Assembly: GCF_018119395.1 (NCBI RefSeq)
Contig: NZ_JAGPWD010000006.1
Span: 1-64,000, forward strand
Direction of reading: 5' to 3'
Origin: Massilia sp. ZL223
GTDB taxonomy: Bacteria > Pseudomonadota > Gammaproteobacteria > Burkholderiales > Burkholderiaceae_D
DNA length: 64,000 nt
The notes under the pieces are model-generated. The model was given only the letters and a program-made list of their open reading frames with translations, was not told the DNA's origin and ran no database searches. Both the position numbers and the translations under genes were made by a program. Shown piece by piece: positions 18,814-30,715 of this stretch (positions within the stretch are counted from its first letter, which is position 1; every line of letters begins with the position of its first letter).

Positions 18814-19545
18814 ATGGCGAACATACTCGTAGTCGATGATGAAATGGGCATCCGCGAACTCCTGTCGGAGATTCTTGGCGACGAAGGCCATGCCATCACC
18901 CTGGCCGAGAATGCGCAGCAGGCGCGCGAAGCACGTGCGGCCGGGGCCCCCGACCTGGTGCTGCTGGACATCTGGATGCCGGATACCGATGGCGTGACCC
19001 TGCTCAAGGAATGGCAGCGCGACGGCTTGCTGACCATGCCGGTCATCATGATGTCGGGCCATGCCACCATCGACACGGCCGTCGAAGCGACCCGCATCGG
19101 CGCCCTGAACTTCCTCGAAAAACCGATCGCCCTGCAAAAACTGCTGAAGGCCGTGCAGCAGGGCCTGTCGCGCGCCCAGGAAGTGGCGCGCGCGCCGCTG
19201 GTGCCGCCGCGTCCGATCGCGCCGAGTGTGCCGAGCATGCAGAGCGCCGCCGCCGAGCCGGTGTCCGCAGCGCCGATGTTCGCTCCGCCGCCGCCGCCCA
19301 ACGGTGCGCGCGTGGTGCATGCGATCTCGCACGGCGAAGGCACGGGCTACACCCTGTCCTTCGACCTGCCGCTGCGCGAAGCGCGCGACGCCTTCGAGCG
19401 CATGTATTTCGAACACCACCTGGGCCGCGAAGGCGGCAGCATGACGCGCGTGGCCGAAAAAACCGGCCTGGAGCGCACCCACCTGTACCGCAAGCTCAAG
19501 CAGCTGGGCGTCGAGCCGGGCAAGCTGGCCAAGAAAGGGCAGTGA
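18814..19545 (+). CDS. NtrX-like response regulator lacking the AAA+ domain
   Basis: A 243-residue protein with a receiver domain (residues 1-120, VVDDEMGIRELL, phospho-acceptor D52 in LLDIWMPD), a Pro/Ala-rich linker (about 127-172) and a C-terminal Fis-type helix-turn-helix (about 190-237, MTRVAEKTGLERTHLYRKLK). Canonical NtrX (about 450 residues) has a sigma-54-activating AAA+ ATPase between these parts. Here there is no Walker A or GAFTGA loop. It therefore cannot remodel sigma-54 holoenzyme and probably acts as a simple DNA-binding regulator. It follows the NtrY-like kinase by 65 nt. Confidence 0.88.
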   Translation: MANILVVDDEMGIRELLSEILGDEGHAITLAENAQQAREARAAGAPDLVLLDIWMPDTDGVTLLKEWQRDGLLTMPVIMMSGHATIDTAVEATRIGALNFLEKPIALQKLLKAVQQGLSRAQEVARAPLVPPRPIAPSVPSMQSAAAEPVSAAPMFAPPPPPNGARVVHAISHGEGTGYTLSFDLPLREARDAFERMYFEHHLGREGGSMTRVAEKTGLERTHLYRKLKQLGVEPGKLAKKGQ

Positions 19546-19551
19546 AGGGCA

Positions 19552-20013
19552 GTGTCGTCCACCAGCGCCAAAGTGGCCACCACGCTGGTCACCGGCGCCT
19601 CCGCCAGCGCGCGCGAGCAAGCCATCGCCGCCTTGCTTGCTCGTTTGCCCGGTCAAGCCGCTACGCACCATCCTGACGCGCCCGCCGGCGCGCATATCGA
19701 TTCGTCATCCTCTTCCTCTTCCGGCGCCGCCACGGCGCGCCTGGAAAGCGCGGTCATCCTCGAAGGCATGGCCGCCTCCAGCACGCCGCTGGTCTCCACT
19801 TCCTCTCTCCAGGTCGTGCGCATCGCCCCCGGGTGCCTGTGCTGCGACGGCAATCTCGTTTTGCGTGTAACATTAAATCGACTGCTGCGCCAGCGCCCGC
19901 GACATCTGTACATCGGCCTGGCGCGCAGCGAGCACCTTGATCAGTTGCGATCGTGGTTGCAAGACGCACCATACGATCAGCTGTTGGCGCTGAACCCGGA
20001 CATCCAGACCTGA
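19552..20013 (+). CDS. G3E/CobW-like GTPase-related protein without a P-loop
   Basis: A 153-residue protein with GTG start 6 nt after the response regulator stop. It resembles the N-terminal part of CobW/G3E metal-chaperone GTPases: an initial beta-strand ending LVTGASASAR where a P-loop would be, and the hallmark CxCC at C95-L-C97-C98 followed by DGNLVLRVTLNRLL. The GxxGxGK-T signature is absent, so GTP binding is doubtful. A run of seven serines lies near residue 51-57. The function is unknown, and metal binding through the CxCC motif is inference. Confidence 0.6.
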   Translation: MSSTSAKVATTLVTGASASAREQAIAALLARLPGQAATHHPDAPAGAHIDSSSSSSSGAATARLESAVILEGMAASSTPLVSTSSLQVVRIAPGCLCCDGNLVLRVTLNRLLRQRPRHLYIGLARSEHLDQLRSWLQDAPYDQLLALNPDIQT

Positions 20014-20152
20014 ACACCGGCCGGCACTCCCGGTGAATCCAAGGTCTCTTGAAATCGGTTCGGCCAGCCCCACCTCTTAAGCGAAGTGAAGAGCCCGCCG
20101 CCCGCCGCCGCGCGGCAGGTTTCACAAACTCTGATCGAGAGAAGGAGTCATC

Positions 20153-20410
20153 ATGAACATGATCTATAACAGCGAACAGTACAGCGTCGTCGAGTTCGGT
20201 GTCGACCGCGAACTCGAGGCCCTGCGTTTCGGCGGCTTCGAGATCGTCGACAAGGCCGGCCGGCGCGAAGCGTTCATCGGCGGCAAACTGGCTCAGTCCT
20301 TCCGGCGTGATGTGAACAACCTGATCGCCAGCGAACCGACCATGGAAGAAATCGACGACTTCCTGGGGTCCTACGACACCCTGATGAGCCAACCTGTCGT
20401 TCTCCACTGA
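20153..20410 (+). CDS. DUF3567 domain protein
   Basis: An 85-residue acidic protein of the DUF3567 family (MIYNSEQYSVVEF near the start, LRFGGFEIVDK in the middle), a small family largely restricted to betaproteobacteria. Function unknown. A strong Shine-Dalgarno (GAGAAGGAG) precedes the ATG. It stands as a single gene after the CobW-like gene, with a GC-rich hairpin downstream. Confidence 0.85.
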   Translation: MNMIYNSEQYSVVEFGVDRELEALRFGGFEIVDKAGRREAFIGGKLAQSFRRDVNNLIASEPTMEEIDDFLGSYDTLMSQPVVLH

Positions 20411-20467
20411 GCTACTGCACGAAAGGTGCTGCATAAGGGTGCTCCCCTCACCGCATAGCGCCCTGCC

Positions 20468-20499
20468 GGGCGCCATCGATCTTCCGAACGATGGCGCCC
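20468..20499 (+). terminator. Possible terminator hairpin after the DUF3567 gene
   Basis: An 11-bp perfect stem (GGGCGCCATCG / CGATGGCGCCC) with a 10-nt loop lies 57 nt after the DUF3567 stop. No T-run follows, so it may be a weak terminator or an RNA-stabilising structure. Confidence 0.35.
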
Positions 20500-20527
20500 T
20501 GGTCTGACGGCATGGTAAGCTGCATCC

Positions 20528-21292
20528 ATGTGTCAGCTACTCGGAATGAACTGCAATGTCCCTACCGACATTGTCTTCTCTTTCACCGGCTTCGCCCATC
20601 GCGGCGGCCGCACCGATACCCACCATGACGGCTGGGGCATCGCTTTCTTCGAAGGCGCGGGTGTGCGCCACTTCGTCGATCACCAGGCCGCCATCGCCTC
20701 GCCGATCGCCGAACTGATCAAGCATTATCCGATCAAGTCCACCAACGTCATCGCCCATATCCGCAAGGCCACGCAAGGGCAGGTCGCCCTCGAGAACTGC
20801 CATCCCTTCGTGCGCGAGCTGTGGGGACGCTACTGGGTGTTCGCCCATAACGGCGACCTCAAGGAATTCCAGCCGGTGCTGGACGGGGCGTTCCGCCCGG
20901 TCGGCAACACCGACAGCGAGCTGGCCTTCTGCTATCTGCTGCAATGCCTGCGCCGCGAATTCGGCGACCAGGCGCCCGAGCGCGCGGCCCTGCGCGCCGC
21001 GCTCGAACGCCTGGTGCCGGCGATTGCCGCGCATGGCACCTTCAACATGATGCTGTCCGACGGCACGGCCCTGTTCACCCATTGCTCGACCAAGCTGTGC
21101 TACGTGGTGCGCAAGTATCCCTTCGTGACCGCCTGCCTGTCGGACGAAGACCTGTCGGTCGACTTCTCGCAGGTGACCACGCCGAACGACCGGGTGGCCA
21201 TCATCGTGACCGAACCGCTGACCACCAACGAACAATGGACCCAGTTCGCGCCCGGCGAGCTGATCATGTTCGTGGATGGCTTGCCACAATAA
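20528..21292 (+). CDS. Class II glutamine amidotransferase (YafJ/EgtC-like)
   Basis: A 254-residue Ntn-hydrolase. The N-terminal nucleophile is Cys2 (MCQLLGMNCN), exposed after Met removal. The fold is supported by HHDGWGIAFFEG, IAHIRKAT, NCHPFVRELWGRYWVFAHNGDL and GNTDSELAFCYLL, all typical of glutaminase domains of the YafJ/DUF3700 type. The enzyme probably hydrolyses a gamma-glutamyl amide. The physiological substrate is unknown. Single gene. Confidence 0.9.
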   Translation: MCQLLGMNCNVPTDIVFSFTGFAHRGGRTDTHHDGWGIAFFEGAGVRHFVDHQAAIASPIAELIKHYPIKSTNVIAHIRKATQGQVALENCHPFVRELWGRYWVFAHNGDLKEFQPVLDGAFRPVGNTDSELAFCYLLQCLRREFGDQAPERAALRAALERLVPAIAAHGTFNMMLSDGTALFTHCSTKLCYVVRKYPFVTACLSDEDLSVDFSQVTTPNDRVAIIVTEPLTTNEQWTQFAPGELIMFVDGLPQ

Positions 21293-21405
21293 GTGGCATA
21301 ACTGATGCATAAAAGCTAAGGTTCCGACGATAAATTAATGTCTTAAAGCCACTAACGGTTGCGGATGCGGTAAAGTATCCCGATTCGCCGACAGAAAGAG
21401 ACGAG

Positions 21406-22698
21406 ATGACCGATTCCGCAAGCCTCGACCACGCGTCCCAGCCGCTGCGCATGCGCAACTTCTACCTCGCGCGCCAGCCGGTCCTGGACCGCAACCAGGC
21501 GCTGTACGGCTACGAACTGCTGTTCCGCGGCAGCGCCCAGGGCGCGGCGGGCATCGATCCGTCCGCGATCGGCTCGGGCCTGTCGGCCAGCGCCAGCGTC
21601 ATCCACCATGCTTCCCAGCTCGGCCTGCCGCGCGCGATCGGCGACGCCACCGCCTTCCTGAACGTGGACAAGGAAGTCCTGATGAGCGACATGTTCGCCT
21701 TCCTGCCGCGCGAGCGGACGGTGCTGGAGATCGTGCGCTCGGTCGAGCCGGACGACGCGGTGATCGGGCGCATGACCGAACTCGCCTCGCACGGCTTCCG
21801 CTTCGCCGCCGAGGCCTCGGCCCACGGCGCCTCGCTGGCGCGCCTGCTGCCGGTGATCGACTTCGTCAAGATGGACCTGCGCGAGCTGCCGGTCGTGACC
21901 CTGCTGTCGCTGGCGCCGCGCCTGCGCACCACCGGCAAGCGCCTGGTGGCGGAGAAGGTCGAGACCCACAGCGAATACCGCACCTGCCTGGACATCGGCT
22001 TCGACTACTTCCAGGGTTATTACTTCGCCAAGCCGACCGTCATGACCGGCCGCAAGCTGTCGCCTTCGCAGACGACGGTGCTGGACCTGATGAACCTGGT
22101 GACCTCGGAAGCCGATAACAGCGAGATCGAGAAGGTGGTCAAGCGCGAGGTGACCCTGGGCCTGAACCTGCTGCGCCTGGTGAACACGCCGGCCGTGGGC
22201 GCCACGCGCCGCATCGAGTCGGTTAGCCAGGCCCTGATCCTGCTGGGCCGCCGCCAGCTGCAGCGCTGGCTGCAGATCCTGCTGTATGCGGAACCGGGCG
22301 TGCGCGGCCACAGCCAGAGTCCGCTGCTGATGCTGGCCACCACGCGCGCGCGCCTGATGGAACTGCTGGCCCAGCGCCTGCGTCCGGGCCAGCGCAATGT
22401 GGCCGACGTCGCCTTCACGGTGGGCATGATGTCCCTGATGGATACCTTGTTCTGCATTCCGATGCAGGACATCGTGGAGCAGATTCCCGTGATCGACGAA
22501 GTGCGCCACGCGCTGCTGTTGCGCAAGGGCTTCTTCGGCGAGCTGCTGCGCCTGGCGGAATCGATCGAGCAGATGGGCGACGCCGACGATGCGGTGCTGC
22601 CGGCGCTGCACGAGCTGGCGCTGGATGGCGATGACCTGGCGGAGCTCGAGGTATCGGCGTTCGAGTGGAGCGATAAGGTGGTGCGGTACGCGATTTGA
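21406..22698 (+). CDS. EAL and HDOD domain signalling protein
   Basis: A 430-residue cytoplasmic protein combining an EAL-like domain (about residues 12-215: YLARQPVLDRNQALYGYELLFRG, FVKMDLREL, LVAEKVETHSEY) with an HDOD domain (about 220-415: LGLNLLRLVNTPAVG, ALILLGRRQLQRWLQIL). The EAL motif reads ELL and several metal ligands are missing, so c-di-GMP hydrolysis is unlikely and it may bind rather than cleave the nucleotide. Related YuxH/CdgJ-type proteins influence motility and biofilm in other bacteria. Confidence 0.85.
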   Translation: MTDSASLDHASQPLRMRNFYLARQPVLDRNQALYGYELLFRGSAQGAAGIDPSAIGSGLSASASVIHHASQLGLPRAIGDATAFLNVDKEVLMSDMFAFLPRERTVLEIVRSVEPDDAVIGRMTELASHGFRFAAEASAHGASLARLLPVIDFVKMDLRELPVVTLLSLAPRLRTTGKRLVAEKVETHSEYRTCLDIGFDYFQGYYFAKPTVMTGRKLSPSQTTVLDLMNLVTSEADNSEIEKVVKREVTLGLNLLRLVNTPAVGATRRIESVSQALILLGRRQLQRWLQILLYAEPGVRGHSQSPLLMLATTRARLMELLAQRLRPGQRNVADVAFTVGMMSLMDTLFCIPMQDIVEQIPVIDEVRHALLLRKGFFGELLRLAESIEQMGDADDAVLPALHELALDGDDLAELEVSAFEWSDKVVRYAI

Positions 22699-22712
22699 GC
22701 TAACTCTGATCG

Positions 22713-22857
22713 TGCAAACTCAGGTTCCGGTCTTCGCCGGAAGTCGTAGGCGCCAGTGGCGCGTACGACGGTTTTTAGGTTAGCAGCCACATGTACTTCC
22801 GCAGTCCGCTCCCTCCGCACGTCGTCCCGGCGGAGGCCGGGACCCAAGTTCACTTGA
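22713..22857. repeat. REP-like element pair (copy 1 of the window family)
   Basis: An inverted pair: GGTTCCGGTCTTCGCCGGAA near 22723-22742 and GTCCCGGCGGAGGCCGGGAC near 22823-22842 followed by CCAAGTT. Each half is itself a palindrome. A GTTAGC string lies between them. The same layout recurs at 35493, 37424 and 48899, and with variant arms at 43706. Confidence 0.75.
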
Positions 22858-22866
22858 GCTGAGCCA

Positions 22867-22931
22867 CCGGTCGCCCTAGCCGGTTGCCCTAGCCGGTCGC
22901 CCTAGCCGGTCGCCCTAGCCGGTTGCCCCCG
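22867..22931. repeat. Tandem repeat, five 13-bp units
   Basis: Five head-to-tail copies of a 13-bp unit (CCGGTCGCCCTAG, with T/C variation at one position; the last copy diverges). The TAG stop of the SPW-repeat gene on the minus strand falls inside the fourth unit. The array follows the REP-like pair directly. Confidence 0.85.
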
Positions 22932-23304
22932 ACTTCGTCCACTGACTGTGCAGCTCCGGATCGCTCCGCAGCTCCCACAATCCCAGCACCACCGTCGCCA
23001 GCCCCGACACCAGCAAGCTGGTCGTCATGGTCCTGTCCGGAATGATATCCAGCAGCCAGGGCGATACCGCCACCCAGGCCCCGGCCACGACATTCAGCAG
23101 CACCGCCCACACATAGGTCTTGTACAAGTCGAAGGCCGCCAGCACGGCCAGGATGATGCCCGCGATCGTCGCGTTGATCGCCGGCGGGGAGGAAGCCGGA
23201 TAGTTGAATACCCAGGGCGAAACGATCAGCCAGATCCCGGTCAAGAGGATCACCTGATCCTGCCAGCGCTTCGCTGAATAATGGAATCCACCGCGCAGTG
23301 CCAT
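22915..23304 (-). CDS. SPW-repeat integral membrane protein
   Basis: A 129-residue protein with four hydrophobic helices arranged as two SPW repeats: LIVSPWVFNY in the first half and AVSPWLLDI in the second. Function of the SPW family is unknown. A good Shine-Dalgarno (AAGGAG) precedes the ATG. The stop codon lies within a 13-bp tandem repeat array. It is downstream of metH in the same orientation but separated from it by a terminator, so it is probably its own unit. Confidence 0.82.
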   Translation of the reverse strand: MALRGGFHYSAKRWQDQVILLTGIWLIVSPWVFNYPASSPPAINATIAGIILAVLAAFDLYKTYVWAVLLNVVAGAWVAVSPWLLDIIPDRTMTTSLLVSGLATVVLGLWELRSDPELHSQWTKSGATG

Positions 23305-23350
23305 GTCCGTTCTCCTTTCCTAGCGTTGGAAATGATGGAGTTGCACTGTC

Positions 23351-23385
23351 TTAGAAAAGAAAAACGCCGCGAAGTTCGCGGCGTT
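23351..23385 (-). terminator. Intrinsic terminator of metH
   Basis: A near-perfect hairpin with 10-bp arms (AACGCCGCGA / TCGCGGCGTT, 23363-23385) is followed on the minus strand by a T-rich run (23351-23364), 20 nt after the metH stop. Confidence 0.85.
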
Positions 23386-23405
23386 CCCATGCATGCGCTG
23401 GAGGC

Positions 23406-27173
<3,768 letters not shown>

Positions 27174-27189
27174 GGTGGGGTCTCTTTGT

Positions 27190-27252
27190 GGATACGCGGC
27201 TTGAGGCAGGAGCTCCACCAAGCCGATGACATTTAGGCGGTCTGCCATTATA
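27190..27252 (-). promoter_or_regulatory. metH promoter -10 and leader with hairpin
   Basis: A perfect TATAAT on the minus strand at 27247-27252 predicts a leader of about 65 nt. Within it, CGGCTTG and CAAGCCG arms enclose a smaller GGAGCTCC palindrome. I see no match to the cobalamin, SAM or SAH riboswitch consensus. The -35 is weak, so activation by a regulator such as MetR is conceivable but no site was identified. Confidence 0.4.
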
Positions 27253-27316
27253 CGTCATGCGGAAAAGATGGTTTTGTGAGGACTTCGCGGCCGATCCGTG
27301 TATGTATCGTTTTGTA

Positions 27317-27347
27317 TGTAACAGGCATGTTGTTACACGACGTTACA
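27317..27347. promoter_or_regulatory. Three GTTACA/TGTAAC half-sites upstream of the BrnA-like gene
   Basis: TGTAAC at 27317-27322 and GTTACA at 27332-27337 form an inverted repeat. A second GTTACA at 27342-27347 is a direct repeat at exactly 10-bp spacing, one helical turn. Arrays like this are typical operators for ribbon-helix-helix proteins, and the next gene encodes one. Autoregulation is inferred. Confidence 0.45.
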
Positions 27348-27441
27348 AAAACCGGCTCATCCGCAATCTTTACGATACATACCGGGACCACAATCAGTTC
27401 CGCCGTCACGAAGCGGCGTATGCATTAAATGGGAAAAACGC

Positions 27442-27672
27442 ATGAACAAAGAATACGAACCGGATTGGGACCAAGCCCTCCGCAACCAGGAACCGGCAGT
27501 ATCGTCCAAGCCCCACGCCGCCAGCGGCGTGAAGCAGATCGTCACCATTCGCCTGGACGTGGACATGCTGGAATGGTTCAAGGAAGCTGGTCCGGGTTAC
27601 CAGACCCGCATCAACCAGGTGCTGCGCGAGCACATGGAAGCCCAGCGCGCACGCGCTCCGCAGGAACACTGA
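27442..27672 (+). CDS. BrnA-family antitoxin-like protein (orphan)
   Basis: A 76-residue protein whose second half (VTIRLDVDMLEWFKEAGPGYQTRINQVLREHME) is the ribbon-helix-helix core of the BrnA family, the DNA-binding antitoxin of BrnT/BrnA type II systems. No BrnT toxin gene lies upstream or downstream: metH is divergent on one side and fmt convergent on the other. It is therefore an orphan regulator or a relic. Half-sites near 27317-27347 may be its operator. Family membership is clear; the role is not. Confidence 0.82.
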   Translation: MNKEYEPDWDQALRNQEPAVSSKPHAASGVKQIVTIRLDVDMLEWFKEAGPGYQTRINQVLREHMEAQRARAPQEH

Positions 27673-27778
27673 TGGGCGGCGCGCCGCCGGCAGCAGGGCG
27701 GCGCAGTCGATTTTGTCTTGGCGGCTCTTACCATGCGGCTTGATGCCGGCATGATGGGCGCCACTATCAGGATTGGAA

Positions 27779-27808
27779 ACAAAAAAGGCAGCCGCAAGGC
27801 TGCCTTTG
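27779..27808 (-). terminator. Terminator of def-fmt
   Basis: A hairpin AAAGGCAGCC / GGCTGCCTTT with a 4-nt loop, followed on the minus strand by six T residues, 19 nt downstream of the fmt stop. It may also stop transcription from the convergent BrnA-like gene. Confidence 0.88.
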
Positions 27809-27826
27809 TGTTTTGGGCCGTGGATT

Positions 27827-28789
27827 TCAGCCGAAGCTGAGCCCCGCCAGCGGGAAGCCCTTGAGGAATTCCGCCGCCGCCAGGCGTTTGCCGCCCGGCT
27901 TCTGGAGCTCGTCCAGGCGCAGCGCGCCTTCGCCGCAGGCCACGACGATGCCTTGCGCATCGGCCGCCAGCACCTGGCCCGGCTCGCCCTTGCCGGCAAC
28001 CGGTTCCGCCTGCCAGATCTTGACCGCCACGCCGTTCACCTGCCCATGCGCGCCCGGGAAGGGATTGAAGGCGCGCACCTTGCGGCCCAGCGCCTCGGCG
28101 GACAGGCCGAAGTCCAGCTTCGCTTCTTCCTTGCTGATCTTGGCGGCGTAGGTCACGCCTTCTTCCGGCTGCGGCACCGCTTCCAGCTGGCCCGCCGCCA
28201 TCTTGCGCAGCGCGTCCACGATCATGCGTCCGCCCAGCGCGGCCAGCTTGTCGTGCAGGCTGCCGGTGCTGTCCGTGTCCTCGATGGCCACGCGCTCGAT
28301 CAGCATCATCGGTCCCGTGTCCAGGCCTTCTTCCATCTGCATGATAGTGACGCCGGTCTCGGCGTCGCCCGCCTCGATCGCGCGGTGGATCGGCGCGGCG
28401 CCGCGCCAGCGCGGCAGCAGGGAACCGTGGATATTGATGCAAGGCTTGATGTCGAGCGTGCTGCGCGGCAGGATCAGGCCATAGGCCGCCACCACCATCA
28501 CGTCGTAGTCGAGCGCCTGCAGGCGTTCGTGGGCGGCGCGCGCTTCCTCGGCGCGCTGCGGGTCCTTGCTGTCCATGCGCAGGGACAGCGGCTGCAGCAC
28601 TTCCATGCCCTGCGCCACGGCATATTGCTTCACCGCGGAGGCTTGCAGCTGCATGCCGCGCCCGGCCGGCCGATCGGGCTGGGTCAGGACCAGGGGAATC
28701 TGGAAACCGGCCTCGTGCAGGGCGCGCAGGGCGACGGCGGCGAACTCGGGTGTACCCGCGAAGACGACTTTCATCGGCGGCGCCGTCAT
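27827..28789 (-). CDS. fmt: Methionyl-tRNA formyltransferase
   Basis: A 320-residue enzyme that formylates initiator Met-tRNA using 10-formyl-tetrahydrofolate. The N-terminal [17 protein letters not shown], the folate-site signature [22 protein letters not shown] and a C-terminal beta-barrel domain are all present. The ATG at 28787-28789 is chosen because it overlaps the def stop (TGATG), giving translational coupling; an alternative Met lies five codons further in. The def-fmt pair is the usual arrangement. Confidence 0.96.
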   Translation of the reverse strand: MTAPPMKVVFAGTPEFAAVALRALHEAGFQIPLVLTQPDRPAGRGMQLQASAVKQYAVAQGMEVLQPLSLRMDSKDPQRAEEARAAHERLQALDYDVMVVAAYGLILPRSTLDIKPCINIHGSLLPRWRGAAPIHRAIEAGDAETGVTIMQMEEGLDTGPMMLIERVAIEDTDSTGSLHDKLAALGGRMIVDALRKMAAGQLEAVPQPEEGVTYAAKISKEEAKLDFGLSAEALGRKVRAFNPFPGAHGQVNGVAVKIWQAEPVAGKGEPGQVLAADAQGIVVACGEGALRLDELQKPGGKRLAAAEFLKGFPLAGLSFG

Positions 28790-29331
28790 CAACGGCGGCC
28801 GGCGGCGCGCTGCGCAGCCTCGCGCTCCATGCCGCGCTCTTCCTTCTGCAGCTTGGCCTTGATGCGGTTGCGCTTGAGCGGCGACAGGTATTCCACGAAG
28901 ACCTTGCCCATCAGGTGGTCCATCTCGTGCTGGATGCAGACGGCCAGCAGGCCGTCGGCCTCGACCTCGAACTCCTTGCCGTCGGCGTCCCAGGCGCGCA
29001 CCTTCACGCGGGAAGGGCGCTCGACGCCGTCGTAGATGCCCGGCACCGACAGGCAGCCTTCGTCGTAAACCTGCTTTTCGTCGCTGGCCCAGGTGATTTC
29101 CGGATTGATGAAGACGATCAGCTGGCTTTGATCTTCGGTGACGTCGATGACGACGACGCGCTCGTGGACATCGACCTGGGTCGCCGCCAGGCCCACGCCG
29201 GGTGCGTCGTACATGGTTTCGGCCATGTCGGCGACGAGCTTGCGCAGGCGTTCGGTGCCGAATTCGGTCACCGGCTTGGCCACCTTGTGCAGGCGCGGGT
29301 CGGGATAGCGGAGAATCTTCAGTAAGGCCAT
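28789..29331 (-). CDS. def: Peptide deformylase
   Basis: A 180-residue metalloenzyme that removes the N-formyl group from nascent proteins. All three signature motifs are present: [16 protein letters not shown] (metal-ligand Cys) and QHEMDHLMG (two metal-ligand His and catalytic Glu). The C-terminus is a basic tail. It is translated ahead of fmt in a two-gene operon that diverges from the LysM-dprA unit. Confidence 0.97.
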   Translation of the reverse strand: MALLKILRYPDPRLHKVAKPVTEFGTERLRKLVADMAETMYDAPGVGLAATQVDVHERVVVIDVTEDQSQLIVFINPEITWASDEKQVYDEGCLSVPGIYDGVERPSRVKVRAWDADGKEFEVEADGLLAVCIQHEMDHLMGKVFVEYLSPLKRNRIKAKLQKEERGMEREAAQRAAGRR

Positions 29332-29601
29332 ATCAATCAGGTAATAAAGTGGGTTCAGTATTCAGCTACGGATGTGTGGCACAGACATAAACGCAACACA
29401 CGAAGCGCCTGGCAGGACGCGGTTTGTCTTGCTAGTTCAGGGATTTGTGTGCAGAATTTGATTCACTACGGCAACCTTTTAAGGAAACCGGGAACGGACG
29501 CATGGTTCTTTCTTCGTCCTGATTCTCGTGCCGTGACTGGGCGGGATGCATTCCGGACAGTCAGCAATTGGTCTCAACGCTCCATTTTACGGACGTCTTC
29601 G

Positions 29602-30708
29602 ATGAAAAATTTTAGCACAGTCGTGACTCGCGCTGCTGCGGCGGCGCTCGTCGCATGTGCCACGGCCGGCGCGGCCCTGGCCGCACCGGTAGCCCCCGCC
29701 AACTGCAGCTTCCGCCCCAATGCCCCCGACCAGCACGTCGTGGTCAAGGGCGATACCCTGTGGGACATTTCCGGCGCCTTCCTCCAGAACCCCTGGTGCT
29801 GGCCCCAGGTCTGGGGCATGAATCGTGACGAAATCCGCAACCCGCACTGGATCTATCCGGGCCAGGTCATCTATTTCGACCGCACGCGCGGCCGCCTGTC
29901 GCTGACGCCGCCGGGCGGCGACGGCCGCGGCGAGCCTCCGCTGACCCGCCTTTCGCCCCAGCTGCGCAGCGAATCGCTCGAGCGCGACGCCGTGCAGTCG
30001 ATCCCGGCCGGCGCCATCGAACCCTACCTGACCCAGCCGCTCGTGGTCGAGGCCAACGAACTGGCCGCCGCGCCGCGCATCATCGCCTCGCAGGAAGGCC
30101 GGGTCTACCTGGGCAAGGGCGACAAGGTCTATGTCAAGGGCGACCTGCGCGGCGGCAACAGCTTCCAGGTCTTCCGTCCGGGCACGGTCCTGAAGGATCC
30201 GCAGACCGGCAAGGTGCTGGCCCACGAAGCCGCCTACCTCGGCACCGTCACCCTGGTGACGGAAGCGAGGCCCGGCGTCGACGCCCACACCTTCCGCGTC
30301 ACCGACACCCTGCAGGAAATGGGCGTGGGCGACCTGCTGGTGCCGGCCCCGCCGACCCCGGTGCGCAACTACATGCCGCACGCCCCGGCCCAGCCGGTCG
30401 ATGCGCGCGTGATGTCGATCTATGCCGGCGTCAGCTATGCCGGCCAGAGCCAGGTCGTGACTGTCAACCGGGGTTCGCTTGACGGACTCGATGTCGGCGC
30501 CGTGCTGCAGCTCTATCATCTCGGGAAGACGGTGCCGGATCCGGCCAGCAAGGGCTTCCTGGGCTTCGGCAAGACGCAGATCAAGCTGCCGGACGAGCAA
30601 TACGGCAACCTGTTCATCTTCCGTGTGTTCAAGAACGTCTCGTACGGCTTGATCATGCAAGTGACGGAGCCGGTGCAAGTCGGCGACGTGGCCAAATCAC
30701 CGGAGTAA
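29602..30708 (+). CDS. LysM-domain exported protein
   Basis: A 368-residue protein with a signal peptide (AAAAALVACATAGAALAAP; cleavage near residue 28) and a LysM peptidoglycan-binding domain (about residues 45-95, VVVKGDTLWDISGAFL and YPGQVIYF). About 260 residues of beta-rich C-terminal sequence of unknown function follow. The ATG at 29602 was chosen because it begins the signal peptide; the 76 upstream in-frame codons have no typical coding composition. The gene is directly upstream of dprA with a 7-nt gap, a conserved betaproteobacterial arrangement. Confidence 0.88.
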   Translation: MKNFSTVVTRAAAAALVACATAGAALAAPVAPANCSFRPNAPDQHVVVKGDTLWDISGAFLQNPWCWPQVWGMNRDEIRNPHWIYPGQVIYFDRTRGRLSLTPPGGDGRGEPPLTRLSPQLRSESLERDAVQSIPAGAIEPYLTQPLVVEANELAAAPRIIASQEGRVYLGKGDKVYVKGDLRGGNSFQVFRPGTVLKDPQTGKVLAHEAAYLGTVTLVTEARPGVDAHTFRVTDTLQEMGVGDLLVPAPPTPVRNYMPHAPAQPVDARVMSIYAGVSYAGQSQVVTVNRGSLDGLDVGAVLQLYHLGKTVPDPASKGFLGFGKTQIKLPDEQYGNLFIFRVFKNVSYGLIMQVTEPVQVGDVAKSPE

Positions 30709-30715
30709 CACCGCC

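Noticed and set aside
22867-22931. CRISPR-like array
   Set aside because: Units are 13 bp, contiguous and without spacers; it is a simple tandem repeat.
27174-27248. A 25-codon upstream extension of metH
   Set aside because: It would start at the TATAAT promoter box and adds residues outside the alignable MetH N-terminus.
29374-29601. An upstream start for the LysM protein
   Set aside because: It would bury the signal peptide behind 76 residues and the codons there look noncoding.
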